Source of the DNA: JAAXGX01 sp965221595 | GTDB taxonomy: Bacteria > Acidobacteriota > Vicinamibacteria > Vicinamibacterales > UBA8438 | Length of the DNA: 64,000 nucleotides | Assembly: GCA_965221595.1 (NCBI GenBank) | Contig: OZ244900.1 | Location: 3,410,001-3,474,000, forward strand | Reading direction: 5' to 3' | Shown here: in pieces, positions 51,208-59,483 of the stretch | Layout of the letters: the number at the start of each line of letters is the position of its first letter | Position numbering within the stretch: position 1 is the first letter of the stretch | Notes under the pieces: model-generated | Databases searched by the model: none | The model's input: only the letters and a program-made list of their open reading frames with translations | Told to the model about the DNA's origin: nothing | Position numbers and translations under genes: made by a program

Positions 51208-51690
51208 TCAGGACTGCGGCCCGCGCCGGGCGATGGTCGCGATCAGGTCGCGGGTGGCGTGCGCCTTGGGATCGCCCACGATCGCGGTCCGGCCGCCGTA
51301 ACCGCGCACGATTGCCCGCTCCGGCACCGTCTCGACGGTATAGTCGGTCCCCTTGCAGTGGACTTCGGGTCGCAACACCCCCAGCAGCTCCGCGACCGTG
51401 GGCTCCGAGAAGACGACGACATAGTCGACGACGGCGAACGCCGCCACGATCTCGGCCCGTTCGTCGGCCGGCAGCACAGGGCGTCCCGGCCCCTTGAGAG
51501 CGGCTACCGACCGGTCGTCGTTGATGGCGACGACCAGCCGGTCCGCCTCTGCGGCAGCGCCGGTCAGGTAGCGGACGTGGCCGACATGCACGACGTCGAA
51601 GCAGCCGTTGGCGAGCGCGACGCTGCGCCCCCGGGCACGATCCGCCGCGACCAGGCCGCGCAGCGCCGTCAGCGATACGACCCGACCCAT
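51208..51690 (-). CDS. rfaE2: ADP-heptose synthase adenylyltransferase domain protein
   Basis: A 160-aa nucleotidyltransferase equivalent to the C-terminal half of E. coli HldE. It adenylylates D-glycero-D-manno-heptose 1-phosphate. The NGCFDVVHVGHVRYL motif has HxGH at 35-38, and KGTDYT closes the site. In this genome the two HldE activities are on separate genes, with rfaE1 just upstream. Confidence 0.93.
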   Translation of the reverse strand: MGRVVSLTALRGLVAADRARGRSVALANGCFDVVHVGHVRYLTGAAAEADRLVVAINDDRSVAALKGPGRPVLPADERAEIVAAFAVVDYVVVFSEPTVAELLGVLRPEVHCKGTDYTVETVPERAIVRGYGGRTAIVGDPKAHATRDLIATIARRGPQS

Positions 51691-51711
51691 TGCGTGCTTT
51701 CTTCGTGCGTT

Positions 51712-52725
51712 CTACGGCGCGGACTCCCGGTCCGTCCGGACTGCGCGGCGCAGCTCGTCGGCGGATACCGTCGCCGTCCCGCGCTTCATGACGACGAGCC
51801 CCCCGGCGTAGTTGGCCAGGGTCGCCGCCTCGAGCAGCGAAGCGCCCGCGGCGAGTGCCAGCGCGATCGTTGCAATTACCGTATCGCCCGCACCGGTGAC
51901 GTCGGCCACCTCGTCGGTGCCGAAGACCGGGATGTGTGCCGTTCGCCGGCCGGGGGCGAACACCGCCATCCCCTGTCGCCCGCGCGTCAGCACCAGCCCC
52001 TCCGTTCGCAGGCGCTCCAGCAGGGTCCGGCCGGCGCGCTCCAGCTGCCCGGAGTCGTCGCCGATCGTGAACGCGAGGGCCTGCTCCACCTCCGCTTCGT
52101 TGGGAGTGCACGCCGTCATGCCGCGATACCGCAGCAGGTCATGGCGCGAATCGACGACGATCGGGACGGGCGCGCCGCGGCGCGCGGCGGCGCGCCGGAT
52201 GCCCGCGACCAGACCGGGACGCACCAGGCCGGAGCCGTAGTCGGACACGAGGACCGCGTCGCAGTCGGCTGCGGCGGCGCGGGCCGCGCGCTCGAACGCG
52301 AGGCGCGTGCCGGGGTCGTCCGGAACGTCGGCCGCCCGGTCGATCCGCACGACCTGCTGTCGGGTCGAGTGCCCCCCCCCGGCCAGGATGCGCGTCTTGA
52401 CAGGCGCATGGTACTGCCGGGCGCGGATGAGGCCGGCGCGGTCCACCCTGCGCGGCAGCGCCCGCACCACGCGCCGGTCGGTTTCCGCGGTGCCGATCAG
52501 GCCGACCAGGCGCGCGCGCCCGCCGAGCGCGGCCACGTTCGCGGCGGCGTTCCCGGCACCGCCGGGCACGACGACCGTGCCGTCGTACTCCAGAATCAGG
52601 ACCGGCGCCTCACGGGAGACGCGCGTCGGCCGGCCATGGACGAACTCATCCGCGATGACATCTCCGATCACGGCCACCCGGCGGTCGCCCGCGGCGTCCA
52701 GCAGCTCGAGGAGACGCTCGATCAC
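51712..52725 (-). CDS. rfaE1: D-glycero-beta-D-manno-heptose-7-phosphate kinase
   Basis: A PfkB-family kinase of 337 aa equivalent to the N-terminal half of HldE. The N-terminal segment AVIGDVIADEFVHGRPTRVS, VPGGAGNAAANVAALGG and the C-terminal anion hole VTGAGDTVIATIALALAAG are diagnostic. The GTG start overlaps the lpxL stop as GTGA. It is part of the waaA-lpxK-lpxL-rfaE1-rfaE2-waaC cluster. Confidence 0.93.
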   Translation of the reverse strand: MIERLLELLDAAGDRRVAVIGDVIADEFVHGRPTRVSREAPVLILEYDGTVVVPGGAGNAAANVAALGGRARLVGLIGTAETDRRVVRALPRRVDRAGLIRARQYHAPVKTRILAGGGHSTRQQVVRIDRAADVPDDPGTRLAFERAARAAAADCDAVLVSDYGSGLVRPGLVAGIRRAAARRGAPVPIVVDSRHDLLRYRGMTACTPNEAEVEQALAFTIGDDSGQLERAGRTLLERLRTEGLVLTRGRQGMAVFAPGRRTAHIPVFGTDEVADVTGAGDTVIATIALALAAGASLLEAATLANYAGGLVVMKRGTATVSADELRRAVRTDRESAP

Positions 52726-53666
52726 CGGCCCCGATCCTCGCGTGCAGGCGGCGTGCCGGGGACGGGGGTCGCCCCCACGCCATCCGTCCCGGCGACCGCA
52801 TCGGTTCGCCAGCGCCGGTGCATCCACAGCCACAGGTCGGGATGCCGGCGCACGTACCCTTCCAGCACATCCGTGCAGCGCTGCGTATAGGTGCGGACCG
52901 CGTCGGGATCGTCCGCGGGCGGAGGTTCGACCGCCTCTTCGTACAGCAGGCGATAGCGCCCGCCGGGGAGCGGCAGCGCGAACACGGGGATGACCGGCGC
53001 GCCGGTACGCAGCGCCAGTGCCGCCACGACCGCGGTGGTCGCCGCCGGGCGATTGAAGAAGGCCACCGTGACGGAACTGCGGTCCTGCATGTGCTGGTCG
53101 ATCATCAGGGCGACGGGCGCCCGGTCGAGCAGCGCGCGGAACAGCCCGCGGACCGCCCCCTGCCGCGACAGCACGCGCGTGCCGGCACGGGTGCGGATGC
53201 GCACGAGCAGGCGGTCCAGCAGCGGATTATCGAGCGTCCGCGCCACCATGACGATCGGCGTGAACAGCACTGCGTGCACCATGGCCTGCACCTCCCAGTA
53301 GCCGACGTGGCCAGAGCAGAAAATCACGCCCCGACCGCGGCCCAGCGCCTGCTCGACGCGGGCGCCGCCCTCGACGTCCACCAGGCGCGTCATCTCTTCC
53401 GTGGTCATCGCGTCGAAGTTCAGCAGCTCCACCACGTGCCGCCCGAAGTGCTCGAAGGTCGAGAGGAGGATCGCCCGCAGCTCGCGCTCGGCCCGGGTCG
53501 GAAACGCCCCCCGCAGGTTCGCCAGGGCCAGCTCGCGACGTCGCCCGTGCACGCGGTAGAAGAGCCGCCCCAGGGCGGCGCCCACGCCCAGGCTGGCGCG
53601 TCGCGGCAGCGTGCGCAGCGCCGCTCGCAACGCCAGGACCGCCGCGTACTCGAGCCGGCGCCTCAT
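52722..53666 (-). CDS. lpxL: Lipid A late acyltransferase, LpxL/HtrB family
   Basis: An inner-membrane acyltransferase of 314 aa that adds a secondary acyl chain to Kdo-lipid A. An N-terminal hydrophobic anchor is followed by the HX4E catalytic motif GHVGYWE (His120, Glu125), MIDQHMQDRSSVTVAFFNRPA, and a C-terminal LWMHRRWRT. The start overlaps the lpxK stop (ATGA). LpxL versus LpxM cannot be decided. Confidence 0.9.
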   Translation of the reverse strand: MRRRLEYAAVLALRAALRTLPRRASLGVGAALGRLFYRVHGRRRELALANLRGAFPTRAERELRAILLSTFEHFGRHVVELLNFDAMTTEEMTRLVDVEGGARVEQALGRGRGVIFCSGHVGYWEVQAMVHAVLFTPIVMVARTLDNPLLDRLLVRIRTRAGTRVLSRQGAVRGLFRALLDRAPVALMIDQHMQDRSSVTVAFFNRPAATTAVVAALALRTGAPVIPVFALPLPGGRYRLLYEEAVEPPPADDPDAVRTYTQRCTDVLEGYVRRHPDLWLWMHRRWRTDAVAGTDGVGATPVPGTPPAREDRGR

Positions 53667-54667
53667 GCGGCGCGTGCCCGTTCGACCCGCCCGCCAAGCC
53701 ACGCGCGGAACGACGCCTCGGGCTCGATCGGCACGGCCAACGGGATCGACAGCAACGGAAAGGGGAACGGGGCGAACGGCAGCAGCCGGACGCGGTCCTT
53801 GTCGGTCGTGACGACGTACTCGACCCCCCACGCGGTCGCCAGGCGCGCGATGCGGGCGACGTCCCGGGCCACGTACCGGTGGTGGTCGCGAAATGCCAGC
53901 GTGGCCGCCACGGCGTACCCCCGTTCGCGCAGCGCGGCGAAGAAGCGCAGCGGCTGCGCGATGCCGGCCACGGCCAGTACCGGCGCCGCTGGCGGCACCG
54001 CCACCTCGCGCTGGGTCTCTGCGTGCCGGGCGGGCTGCAGTACGCGCGTGAACCGGAACGCCTGCCCGACAGCCAGCCGTTCGGCAAGCGCCCGCGCCCG
54101 GCCGGCATCCGGCGTCTCGACGATGAGTGCGTCGGCCCGGCGGGCCGCATCGACCGGCTCCCGCAACCGGCCGCCGGGCAGCGTCCGCGGGTCGGCGAGG
54201 TCCTGCTCCGCGAGCAGCAGCAGGTCGACGTCCCGGTGCAGGGAGAGGTGCTGGAAACCGTCGTCGAGCAGATGCACCGTCGCACCCATTTCCGTCTCGG
54301 CCAACCGCCCGGCCCGGTGGCGGTCCGCGGCCACCAGGACTGCGGTGTCGCGCAGCGCCAACGCCAGCATGAACGGCTCGTCTCCGGACTCCGCCAGTCC
54401 CGCACGCACGCCGTCGGCGTCGCGCACCACGACGACGCCAGCGACCCGGCGCGCGCGGGCGTGGCCTCGGCTCAACACGGCGGGCCGCTCGCCCAGCGCC
54501 GCGAGCAGCCCGGCCAGGCGGGCGGTGATCGGCGTCTTCCCGCTGCCGCCCACGCGCAACGCGCCGACGCTGACGACCGGCCGCCGCAGGCGGCGCCGCG
54601 CCTCGGGCCGGCGCTCGTACCAGCGGCGCCGGCGCCGGGCAAGACTGCCGTAGAGGCGACTCAGCAC
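53663..54667 (-). CDS. lpxK: Tetraacyldisaccharide 4'-kinase
   Basis: This enzyme phosphorylates the lipid A precursor, 334 aa. After an Arg-rich membrane-proximal helix comes the P-loop GALRVGGSGKTPITARL (about 35-50), then LLDDGFQHLSLHRDVDLLLL, the LpxK signature, and a C-terminal domain with TTDKDRVRLLP. The GTG at 54667 is used, overlapping the waaA end by 7 nt; the open frame continues upstream in waaA but without homology. Confidence 0.93.
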   Translation of the reverse strand: MLSRLYGSLARRRRRWYERRPEARRRLRRPVVSVGALRVGGSGKTPITARLAGLLAALGERPAVLSRGHARARRVAGVVVVRDADGVRAGLAESGDEPFMLALALRDTAVLVAADRHRAGRLAETEMGATVHLLDDGFQHLSLHRDVDLLLLAEQDLADPRTLPGGRLREPVDAARRADALIVETPDAGRARALAERLAVGQAFRFTRVLQPARHAETQREVAVPPAAPVLAVAGIAQPLRFFAALRERGYAVAATLAFRDHHRYVARDVARIARLATAWGVEYVVTTDKDRVRLLPFAPFPFPLLSIPLAVPIEPEASFRAWLGGRVERARAA

Positions 54668-55989
54668 GGGCTGTGCGCCGCGCGGGCGGCAAGGGTCGCG
54701 GCATCCGGCCGCAGAAGCTCCGCCATGACGGCGAGCGTCCGACGCCGAGCGCCGCGCTGGTCGTCTACCAGGGCCCGGGCTGCGGCGCCGAGCGCTGCGC
54801 GGCGTCCGGCGTCCGACAGCAGCACATCGAGCGCCCCGTCGAGCTCGTTCTGCGAGCCGAGCTGCCACGCGGCGCCACGGGCCACGAACAGGCTGGCGAT
54901 CTCGGCGAAGTTGTCCATGTGCGGACCGAACACGATGGCCTTGCCGAACGCGGCCGGCTCGATGGGATTGTGCCCGCCGGCGGGCACGAGACTCCCACCC
55001 ACGAATACGACCGTCGCCAGGCGGAACAGCCGCGCGAGCTCCCCGATCGTGTCGAGGATGATGACGTCGGCCGCCGGGGCAGCGGCAGCATCCAGCTCGG
55101 TGCGCCGCGCAACGGCGAAACCGCGGCCGGCCGCGATCCGGATCGCTTCGGCGAACCGCTCGGGATGCCGCGGCGCGACGATCAGCACCGCTCCGGCAGC
55201 CGAACGGCGGGCGGCGGCGAACGCGCGCAGCACCGGCTCCTCCTCACCGCGGAGGGTGCTCGCGGCAACGACGACCGGCCGCCCCGCTGCGAATTCGAAG
55301 CAGCGCAGGATCCCATCGTCCGCGGGCGTGCCCGCGAGCGCGTCGTCGACGGCGTCGAACTTGAGGCTGCCGGTAACGGTCAGCCGCGCGGGCGGCACGC
55401 CCAGATCGCGAAAGCGCCGGCTCCAGGCGCCGTTCTGCACGCACAAGTGGTCGAGGCTGTGCAGCACGCGCCGCATGAACGGGCGCACGAGCCGGTAGCG
55501 CCGGTAGGACCGGTCGGAGAGCCGGCCGTTGACGAGAATCGTCTTCACGCCGCGCCGGCGGCACGCGCGCAGCAGGTTGGGCCAGATCTCCGTGTCGACC
55601 AGCACGAGCATGTCCGGCGCAACCCGATCGAGGGCGCGGGCGACGAACCGCGCCATGTCCAGCGGCGCGTAGAAGACCGCGTCGAGCTCGTCGCCCGCCT
55701 GGCGGGCGACGAGCTGGCCGGTGGCCGTGGTGGTCGACATCAGAAGCCGGTGCCGCGGATACGCGTCCCGGAGCTGGGCGACGAGCGCGCGCGCGGCGAG
55801 CACTTCGCCGACCGACACCGCGTGGATCCAGATCGACCGGCGGCGGCCCGGGTTCACGCCGGCCGGGAGCCGGCCCACCCTGTCCCGCAAGCGGCCCACG
55901 GCTCTCCGATGGCGGACGGCCCGATACCCGACCACCGGCAGGTGCGCGAGCAGGTACGCGCTCAGGGCCAGGCTGTAGAGGACGTACAT
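54661..55989 (-). CDS. waaA: 3-deoxy-D-manno-octulosonic acid transferase
   Basis: A GT-B enzyme of 442 aa that adds Kdo to lipid A at the inner membrane. It has an N-terminal membrane anchor (1-20), WIHAVSVGEVLAARALV, DTEIWPNLLRACRRRG, and the C-terminal GGSLVPAGGHNPIEPAAFGK. The ATG at 55989 or GTG at 55995 may be the start. It is the first gene of the envelope operon. A copy of repeat A and then a dispersed element lie upstream. Confidence 0.95.
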   Translation of the reverse strand: MYVLYSLALSAYLLAHLPVVGYRAVRHRRAVGRLRDRVGRLPAGVNPGRRRSIWIHAVSVGEVLAARALVAQLRDAYPRHRLLMSTTTATGQLVARQAGDELDAVFYAPLDMARFVARALDRVAPDMLVLVDTEIWPNLLRACRRRGVKTILVNGRLSDRSYRRYRLVRPFMRRVLHSLDHLCVQNGAWSRRFRDLGVPPARLTVTGSLKFDAVDDALAGTPADDGILRCFEFAAGRPVVVAASTLRGEEEPVLRAFAAARRSAAGAVLIVAPRHPERFAEAIRIAAGRGFAVARRTELDAAAAPAADVIILDTIGELARLFRLATVVFVGGSLVPAGGHNPIEPAAFGKAIVFGPHMDNFAEIASLFVARGAAWQLGSQNELDGALDVLLSDAGRRAALGAAARALVDDQRGARRRTLAVMAELLRPDAATLAARAAHSPC

Positions 55990-55999
55990 CGTCACCCAG

Positions 56000-56050
56000 C
56001 TTCAGACGGGGCTGCGCTCGGAACCCCCGGCATACGCCTGCGGGGACACC
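56000..56050 (+). repeat. Short repeat A, copy 2 (GACGGGGCTGC type)
   Basis: CTTCAGACGGGGCTGCGC is shared exactly with 16311-16328, and the next 30 bases (GGAACCCCCGGCATACGC region) are similar. It is 10 nt upstream of the waaA start on the opposite strand. Confidence 0.6.
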
Positions 56051-56075
56051 CGCCAGCCCCAGGGTGGCCGGAGTA

Positions 56076-56241
56076 TAGCAGTCCGTGGTGAATGCCCCGC
56101 GTCGCACCGGTAGGGGCGAAGCGCCTGCCTGACAAGGCGCGACGAGGGAGCCCGTCGGGCCTGTTCGACAGGCTAGCAACGCAGTCAGGCGGGATGCAGC
56201 GCCGCTCGAATGCAGCGGGGACTGTTGACACGGGCGGACAG
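56076..56241 (+). repeat. Dispersed structured element, copy 4
   Basis: A 166-bp copy starting TAGCAGTCCGTGGTGAATGC. The internal GCCTGTTCGACAGGC forms a perfect 6-bp hairpin in the middle. AAGGCGCGACGAGGGAGCCC and GCAGTCAGGCGGGATGCAGC match copy 2 almost exactly. The right end is less well kept (GACACGGGCGGACAG). It lies between waaA and the gap promoter in a 370-bp gap with no gene. Confidence 0.8.
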
Positions 56242-56266
56242 CCGCGGCGCCGCGACGGGCTCCCGG

Positions 56267-56295
56267 TTGACCGTCCCGGAGGGGCCGCCTAAAAT
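56267..56295 (+). promoter_or_regulatory. Sigma-70-type promoter of the gap-pgk-tpiA-secG operon
   Basis: TTGACC (56267-56272), a 17-bp spacer, and TAAAAT (56290-56295) form the best promoter match seen in the window. It lies 65 nt upstream of the gap start and 25 nt past element copy 4. The TAAAAT is conspicuous in this GC-rich background. Confidence 0.75.
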
Positions 56296-56359
56296 TGATG
56301 GTTTGCATGGCCCTTCGGGGACCCGGACGGGAACGATACATCTCGCGGAGGCAGCGGAC

Positions 56360-57367
56360 ATGGCCATCAGGGTCGGGATCAACGGGTTCGGCCGCATCGG
56401 ACGCAACGTGCTCCGGGCGGCGCTGGGGGACAGCGCGCTGGAATTCGTCGCAGTCAACGACATTACCAGCCCGGACACGCTGGCCCACCTGCTGAAGTAC
56501 GACTCGGTTCTCGGCAACCTGCCCGAGGACGTGGCGGTCGACGGGGACGTCATCCGGGTCGGCGAGCGCTCGTTGCGGGTGCTGTCACAGCGCGACCCGG
56601 GCGCGCTCGCGTGGGGTGCACTCGGCGTCGACGTCGTGGTGGAGTCGACCGGGCTGTTCACCAAGCGGGACGACGCCGCCAGGCACCTGGCTGCGGGCGC
56701 CAGGAAGGTCCTCATCACGGCGCCGGCCAAGGGGCCTGACCTGACCGTGGTGCTCGGGGTGAACGACGAGCTCTACGACCCGGCCGCGCACGATATCGTC
56801 TCGAACGCGTCGTGCACGACGAACTGCCTCGCGCCGGTGGCCAAGGTGCTGCACGACAGCTTCGGGCTGCGCCGCGGGTGGATGACCACGGTGCACGCCT
56901 ATACGAACGATCAGCGCCTGCTCGATCTTCCCCACAAGGACCTGCGCCGTGCCCGCGCCGCGGGCGTGTCGATGATCCCGACCACCACGGGCGCGGCAGT
57001 GGCCGTCGGCGAGGTGCTGCCGGAGCTGAAGGGCAGGCTCGACGGCATCGCGATGCGCGTCCCGACGCCGAACGTGTCCGTGGTCGATCTGGTCGCCGAG
57101 GTGGAGAGCTCGACGACCGCGGAGGCGGTGAACCAGGCCTTCGCGGCGGCCGAGGCGGGGCGTCTGCAAGGCATCCTGCACCTGTCGCCCGCGCCGCTGG
57201 TCTCGATCGACTTCCGGGGCAATCCCCACTCGTCGATCGTGGACGCGTCGTATACCAACGTGATGCAAGGGGACTTCGTGAAGATCCTCTCGTGGTACGA
57301 CAACGAATGGGGCTACTCGTCCCGCTGCGTGGAGCTCGTCAAGCTCCTCGGCGCCCAGGCAGGCTAG
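56360..57367 (+). CDS. gap: Glyceraldehyde-3-phosphate dehydrogenase, type I
   Basis: A glycolytic dehydrogenase of 335 aa. GINGFGRIGRNVLRA is the NAD loop. Asp34 follows Asn33 (AVNDITSP), which favours NAD over NADP. The catalytic Cys152 is in SNASCTTNCLAPV. YDNEWGYSSR is near the C-terminus. The ATG at 56360 has GGAGG about 10 nt upstream. It is the first gene of a glycolysis operon. Confidence 0.97.
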   Translation: MAIRVGINGFGRIGRNVLRAALGDSALEFVAVNDITSPDTLAHLLKYDSVLGNLPEDVAVDGDVIRVGERSLRVLSQRDPGALAWGALGVDVVVESTGLFTKRDDAARHLAAGARKVLITAPAKGPDLTVVLGVNDELYDPAAHDIVSNASCTTNCLAPVAKVLHDSFGLRRGWMTTVHAYTNDQRLLDLPHKDLRRARAAGVSMIPTTTGAAVAVGEVLPELKGRLDGIAMRVPTPNVSVVDLVAEVESSTTAEAVNQAFAAAEAGRLQGILHLSPAPLVSIDFRGNPHSSIVDASYTNVMQGDFVKILSWYDNEWGYSSRCVELVKLLGAQAG

Positions 57368-57370
57368 AAC

Positions 57371-57410
57371 TGCAGACGCCCGGGGGTTCGGGCAGCCCCG
57401 TCCAATGAAG
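57371..57410 (-). repeat. Short repeat A, copy 3, at the pgk start
   Basis: On the minus strand it reads CTTCATTGGACGGGGCTGCC followed by CGAACCCCCGGGCG, matching copies 1 and 2 with a 3-base insertion and a small gap. It fills the 37-nt gap between gap and pgk, and the first bases include the pgk start codon. Confidence 0.5.
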
Positions 57411-58598
57411 CGCTCGATCCGCGACCTCGACCTGGCCGGCCGACGGGTCCTCATCCGCGTCGACTTCAACGTTCCCATCGCGGACGGCGCAGTGGGCGAC
57501 GACACCCGCATCCGCGCGGCGCTGCCGACTCTGCGCCACGCGCGCGAGCGCGGGGCGATGCTCGTACTCGCCGCGCACCTGGGCCGCCCCGGCGGGCGGC
57601 CCCGTACCGAGCTCACCCTGCAGCCGGTCGCGGAGCGTCTCGCCGCGCTGCTCGGCACAGCGGTGGGCTTCGCGCCCGACTGCGTGGGCGGCGCGGCGCG
57701 GCAGGCGGTGGAGGCAGCCGGGCCGGGCGGTGTCGTGCTGCTCGAGAACCTGCGTTTCCACGCGGCGGAGGAAGGCAACGACCCGGCGTTCGCGGCGGCC
57801 CTGGCGGAGCTGGCGGATCTCTACGTGAACGATGCGTTCGGCGCGGCGCACCGCGCCCACGCATCGACCGCGGGCGTAGTCGCCCACGTGCGGGACGCGG
57901 GGACGGGGCTGCTGATGGCGGCCGAACTGGAACATCTCGGGTCGCTGCTCGGGGCGCCTGCGCGACCATTCGTGGCAATCCTCGGCGGCGCCAAGGTGTC
58001 AGGCAAGCTCGAAGTCATCGAGAGTCTGCTGGGGCGGGTCGACGCACTGCTCATCGGCGGCGCGATGGCCTATACGTTCTTCAACCGGCAGGGCCTGCCG
58101 ACTGGCCAATCGCTGGTCGAGCCCAACCTGCTGGCAGCCACGAACCGGGTCGAGGACGGCGCACGGGCCCGTGGTGTCGACCTCCAGCTGCCGGTCGACC
58201 ATGTCGTCGCCGACCGTATCGCGCCCGGCACGCTGGGCGAAACGCTGGCCGTGACGGACGCCGCGATCGGCGACCGGCTGGGCGTGGACATCGGGCCGCG
58301 CACGCGCGCCGCGTTTGCCGCACGCATCGCCGCGGCGCAGACCGTGGTGTGGAACGGGCCGCTGGGCGTTTTCGAGATCGACGCATTCGCGGCCGGGACG
58401 CTGGCCGTTGCGCGCGCGGTGGCGGCGACGGACGCCACGACCGTGGTCGGCGGCGGCGACTCCCTTGCGGCGGTCGCGCAGGCCGGTGTGCAAGACCGCA
58501 TCACCCATGTCTCGACCGGCGGTGGGGCCACGCTCGAGTTCCTCAGCGGCCGCAGCCTGCCGGGCGTCGCCGTGCTCCCCGACGAGCCGCCACGGTGA
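57405..58598 (+). CDS. pgk: Phosphoglycerate kinase
   Basis: A glycolytic kinase of 397 aa with two Rossmann-like domains. VLIRVDFNVPIADG, LAAHLGRPGG, VLLENLRFHAAEEGND and FGAAHRAHAS in the N-terminal domain bind phosphoglycerate. FVAILGGAKVSGKLEVIESLL and VVGGGDSLAAVAQAG in the C-terminal domain bind ATP. It lies 37 nt after gap. Confidence 0.97.
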   Translation: MKRSIRDLDLAGRRVLIRVDFNVPIADGAVGDDTRIRAALPTLRHARERGAMLVLAAHLGRPGGRPRTELTLQPVAERLAALLGTAVGFAPDCVGGAARQAVEAAGPGGVVLLENLRFHAAEEGNDPAFAAALAELADLYVNDAFGAAHRAHASTAGVVAHVRDAGTGLLMAAELEHLGSLLGAPARPFVAILGGAKVSGKLEVIESLLGRVDALLIGGAMAYTFFNRQGLPTGQSLVEPNLLAATNRVEDGARARGVDLQLPVDHVVADRIAPGTLGETLAVTDAAIGDRLGVDIGPRTRAAFAARIAAAQTVVWNGPLGVFEIDAFAAGTLAVARAVAATDATTVVGGGDSLAAVAQAGVQDRITHVSTGGGATLEFLSGRSLPGVAVLPDEPPR

Positions 58599-58707
58599 TG
58601 CCTGCTACGATTGTCGACGGCGTTCACAGAACCAGCGCCGGTCGGCACACCCCCGGCGCCCCGCGCCCTTCGCAACGGGCTTCGATCGCCACCGGTAGAG
58701 GTGCACC

Positions 58708-59475
58708 GTGAGAACGCCGCTTGTCGCCGCCAACTGGAAGATGCACAAGACCGCGGGCGAGGCGGTCGAATACGCCGCGGCGTTCCGGAGGCTCGTCGCC
58801 GAGGTGCGCGACGTCGAGGTCGTGCTGGCGCCGCCGTTCACGGCGCTGCACGCGCTGGCCGGCGCGCTGGCCGGCAGCGGCATCGGGGTGGCCGGCCAGA
58901 ACCTGCACGCGGAGCCGCAGGGTGCGTTCACCGGCGAGATCAGCGCCGGCATGCTGCGCGACGCGGGAGCGGGCTACGTGATCATCGGGCATTCGGAGCG
59001 GCGCCACCGGTTCGGCGAGACCGACGCCGAGGTCGGCGCGAAGGTGCGCGCGGCCACCGGCGCGGACCTGGTGCCCATCCTGTGCGTCGGGGAGACGCCG
59101 GCCGAGCGCGAGTCGAACCGGACGTCCGAGGTGCTGGACCGCCAGCTCGAAGCCGGACTGGCCGGGCTGGCCCCGGCCGCTGCCGGGAACCTCGTCGTGG
59201 CGTACGAGCCGGTCTGGGCGATCGGGACCGGTCGCAACGCGACGCCCGGGCAGGCCCAGGAGGCGCACGCGCACATCCGCCGGCGGCTGGCCGACATCCT
59301 GTCCGAGAGCAGCGCCGCTACGCGGCGCATCCTGTACGGCGGCAGCGTCAAGCCCGACAACGTCGGCGCGCTGACGGCGCAGCCCGACGTGGACGGCGCG
59401 CTGGTGGGCGGGGCCGGTCTCGACGCCGACAGCTTCGCGCAGATCGTGGCCGGGAGCCGCGGCGCGGCGCTATAA
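58708..59475 (+). CDS. tpiA: Triosephosphate isomerase
   Basis: A TIM-barrel isomerase of 255 aa. Asn9 and Lys11 (AANWKMHK), His95 (VIIGHSERR) and Glu167 (AYEPVWAIGTG) are the catalytic residues, and YGGSVKPDN is the phosphate loop. The GTG start comes after a 109-nt gap from pgk, in which nothing further was recognised. The TAA stop overlaps a TATAAT sequence. Confidence 0.97.
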   Translation: MRTPLVAANWKMHKTAGEAVEYAAAFRRLVAEVRDVEVVLAPPFTALHALAGALAGSGIGVAGQNLHAEPQGAFTGEISAGMLRDAGAGYVIIGHSERRHRFGETDAEVGAKVRAATGADLVPILCVGETPAERESNRTSEVLDRQLEAGLAGLAPAAAGNLVVAYEPVWAIGTGRNATPGQAQEAHAHIRRRLADILSESSAATRRILYGGSVKPDNVGALTAQPDVDGALVGGAGLDADSFAQIVAGSRGAAL

Positions 59476-59476
59476 T
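59471..59476 (+). promoter_or_regulatory. TATAAT at the tpiA stop, possible secG promoter
   Basis: A perfect -10 hexamer spans the last codon and stop of tpiA, 7 nt before the secG start codon. A transcript from it would begin at or next to the ATG. No -35 is seen, so this may be chance from the CTA-TAA codons. Confidence 0.25.
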
Positions 59477-59483
59477 TTCCATC

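Noticed and set aside
51712..51740. Identical C-termini RESAP-stop of pth and rfaE1, with similar DNA at 22672 and 51712
   Set aside because: The shared run is about 18 bases with no continuation on either side; chance in codon-biased DNA is more likely than a repeat.
54661..54680. CAGCCCGTG at the end of waaA as another element end
   Set aside because: Here the bases encode the last residues of WaaA and come before the stop codon, unlike the other cases, and the adjoining sequence does not match.
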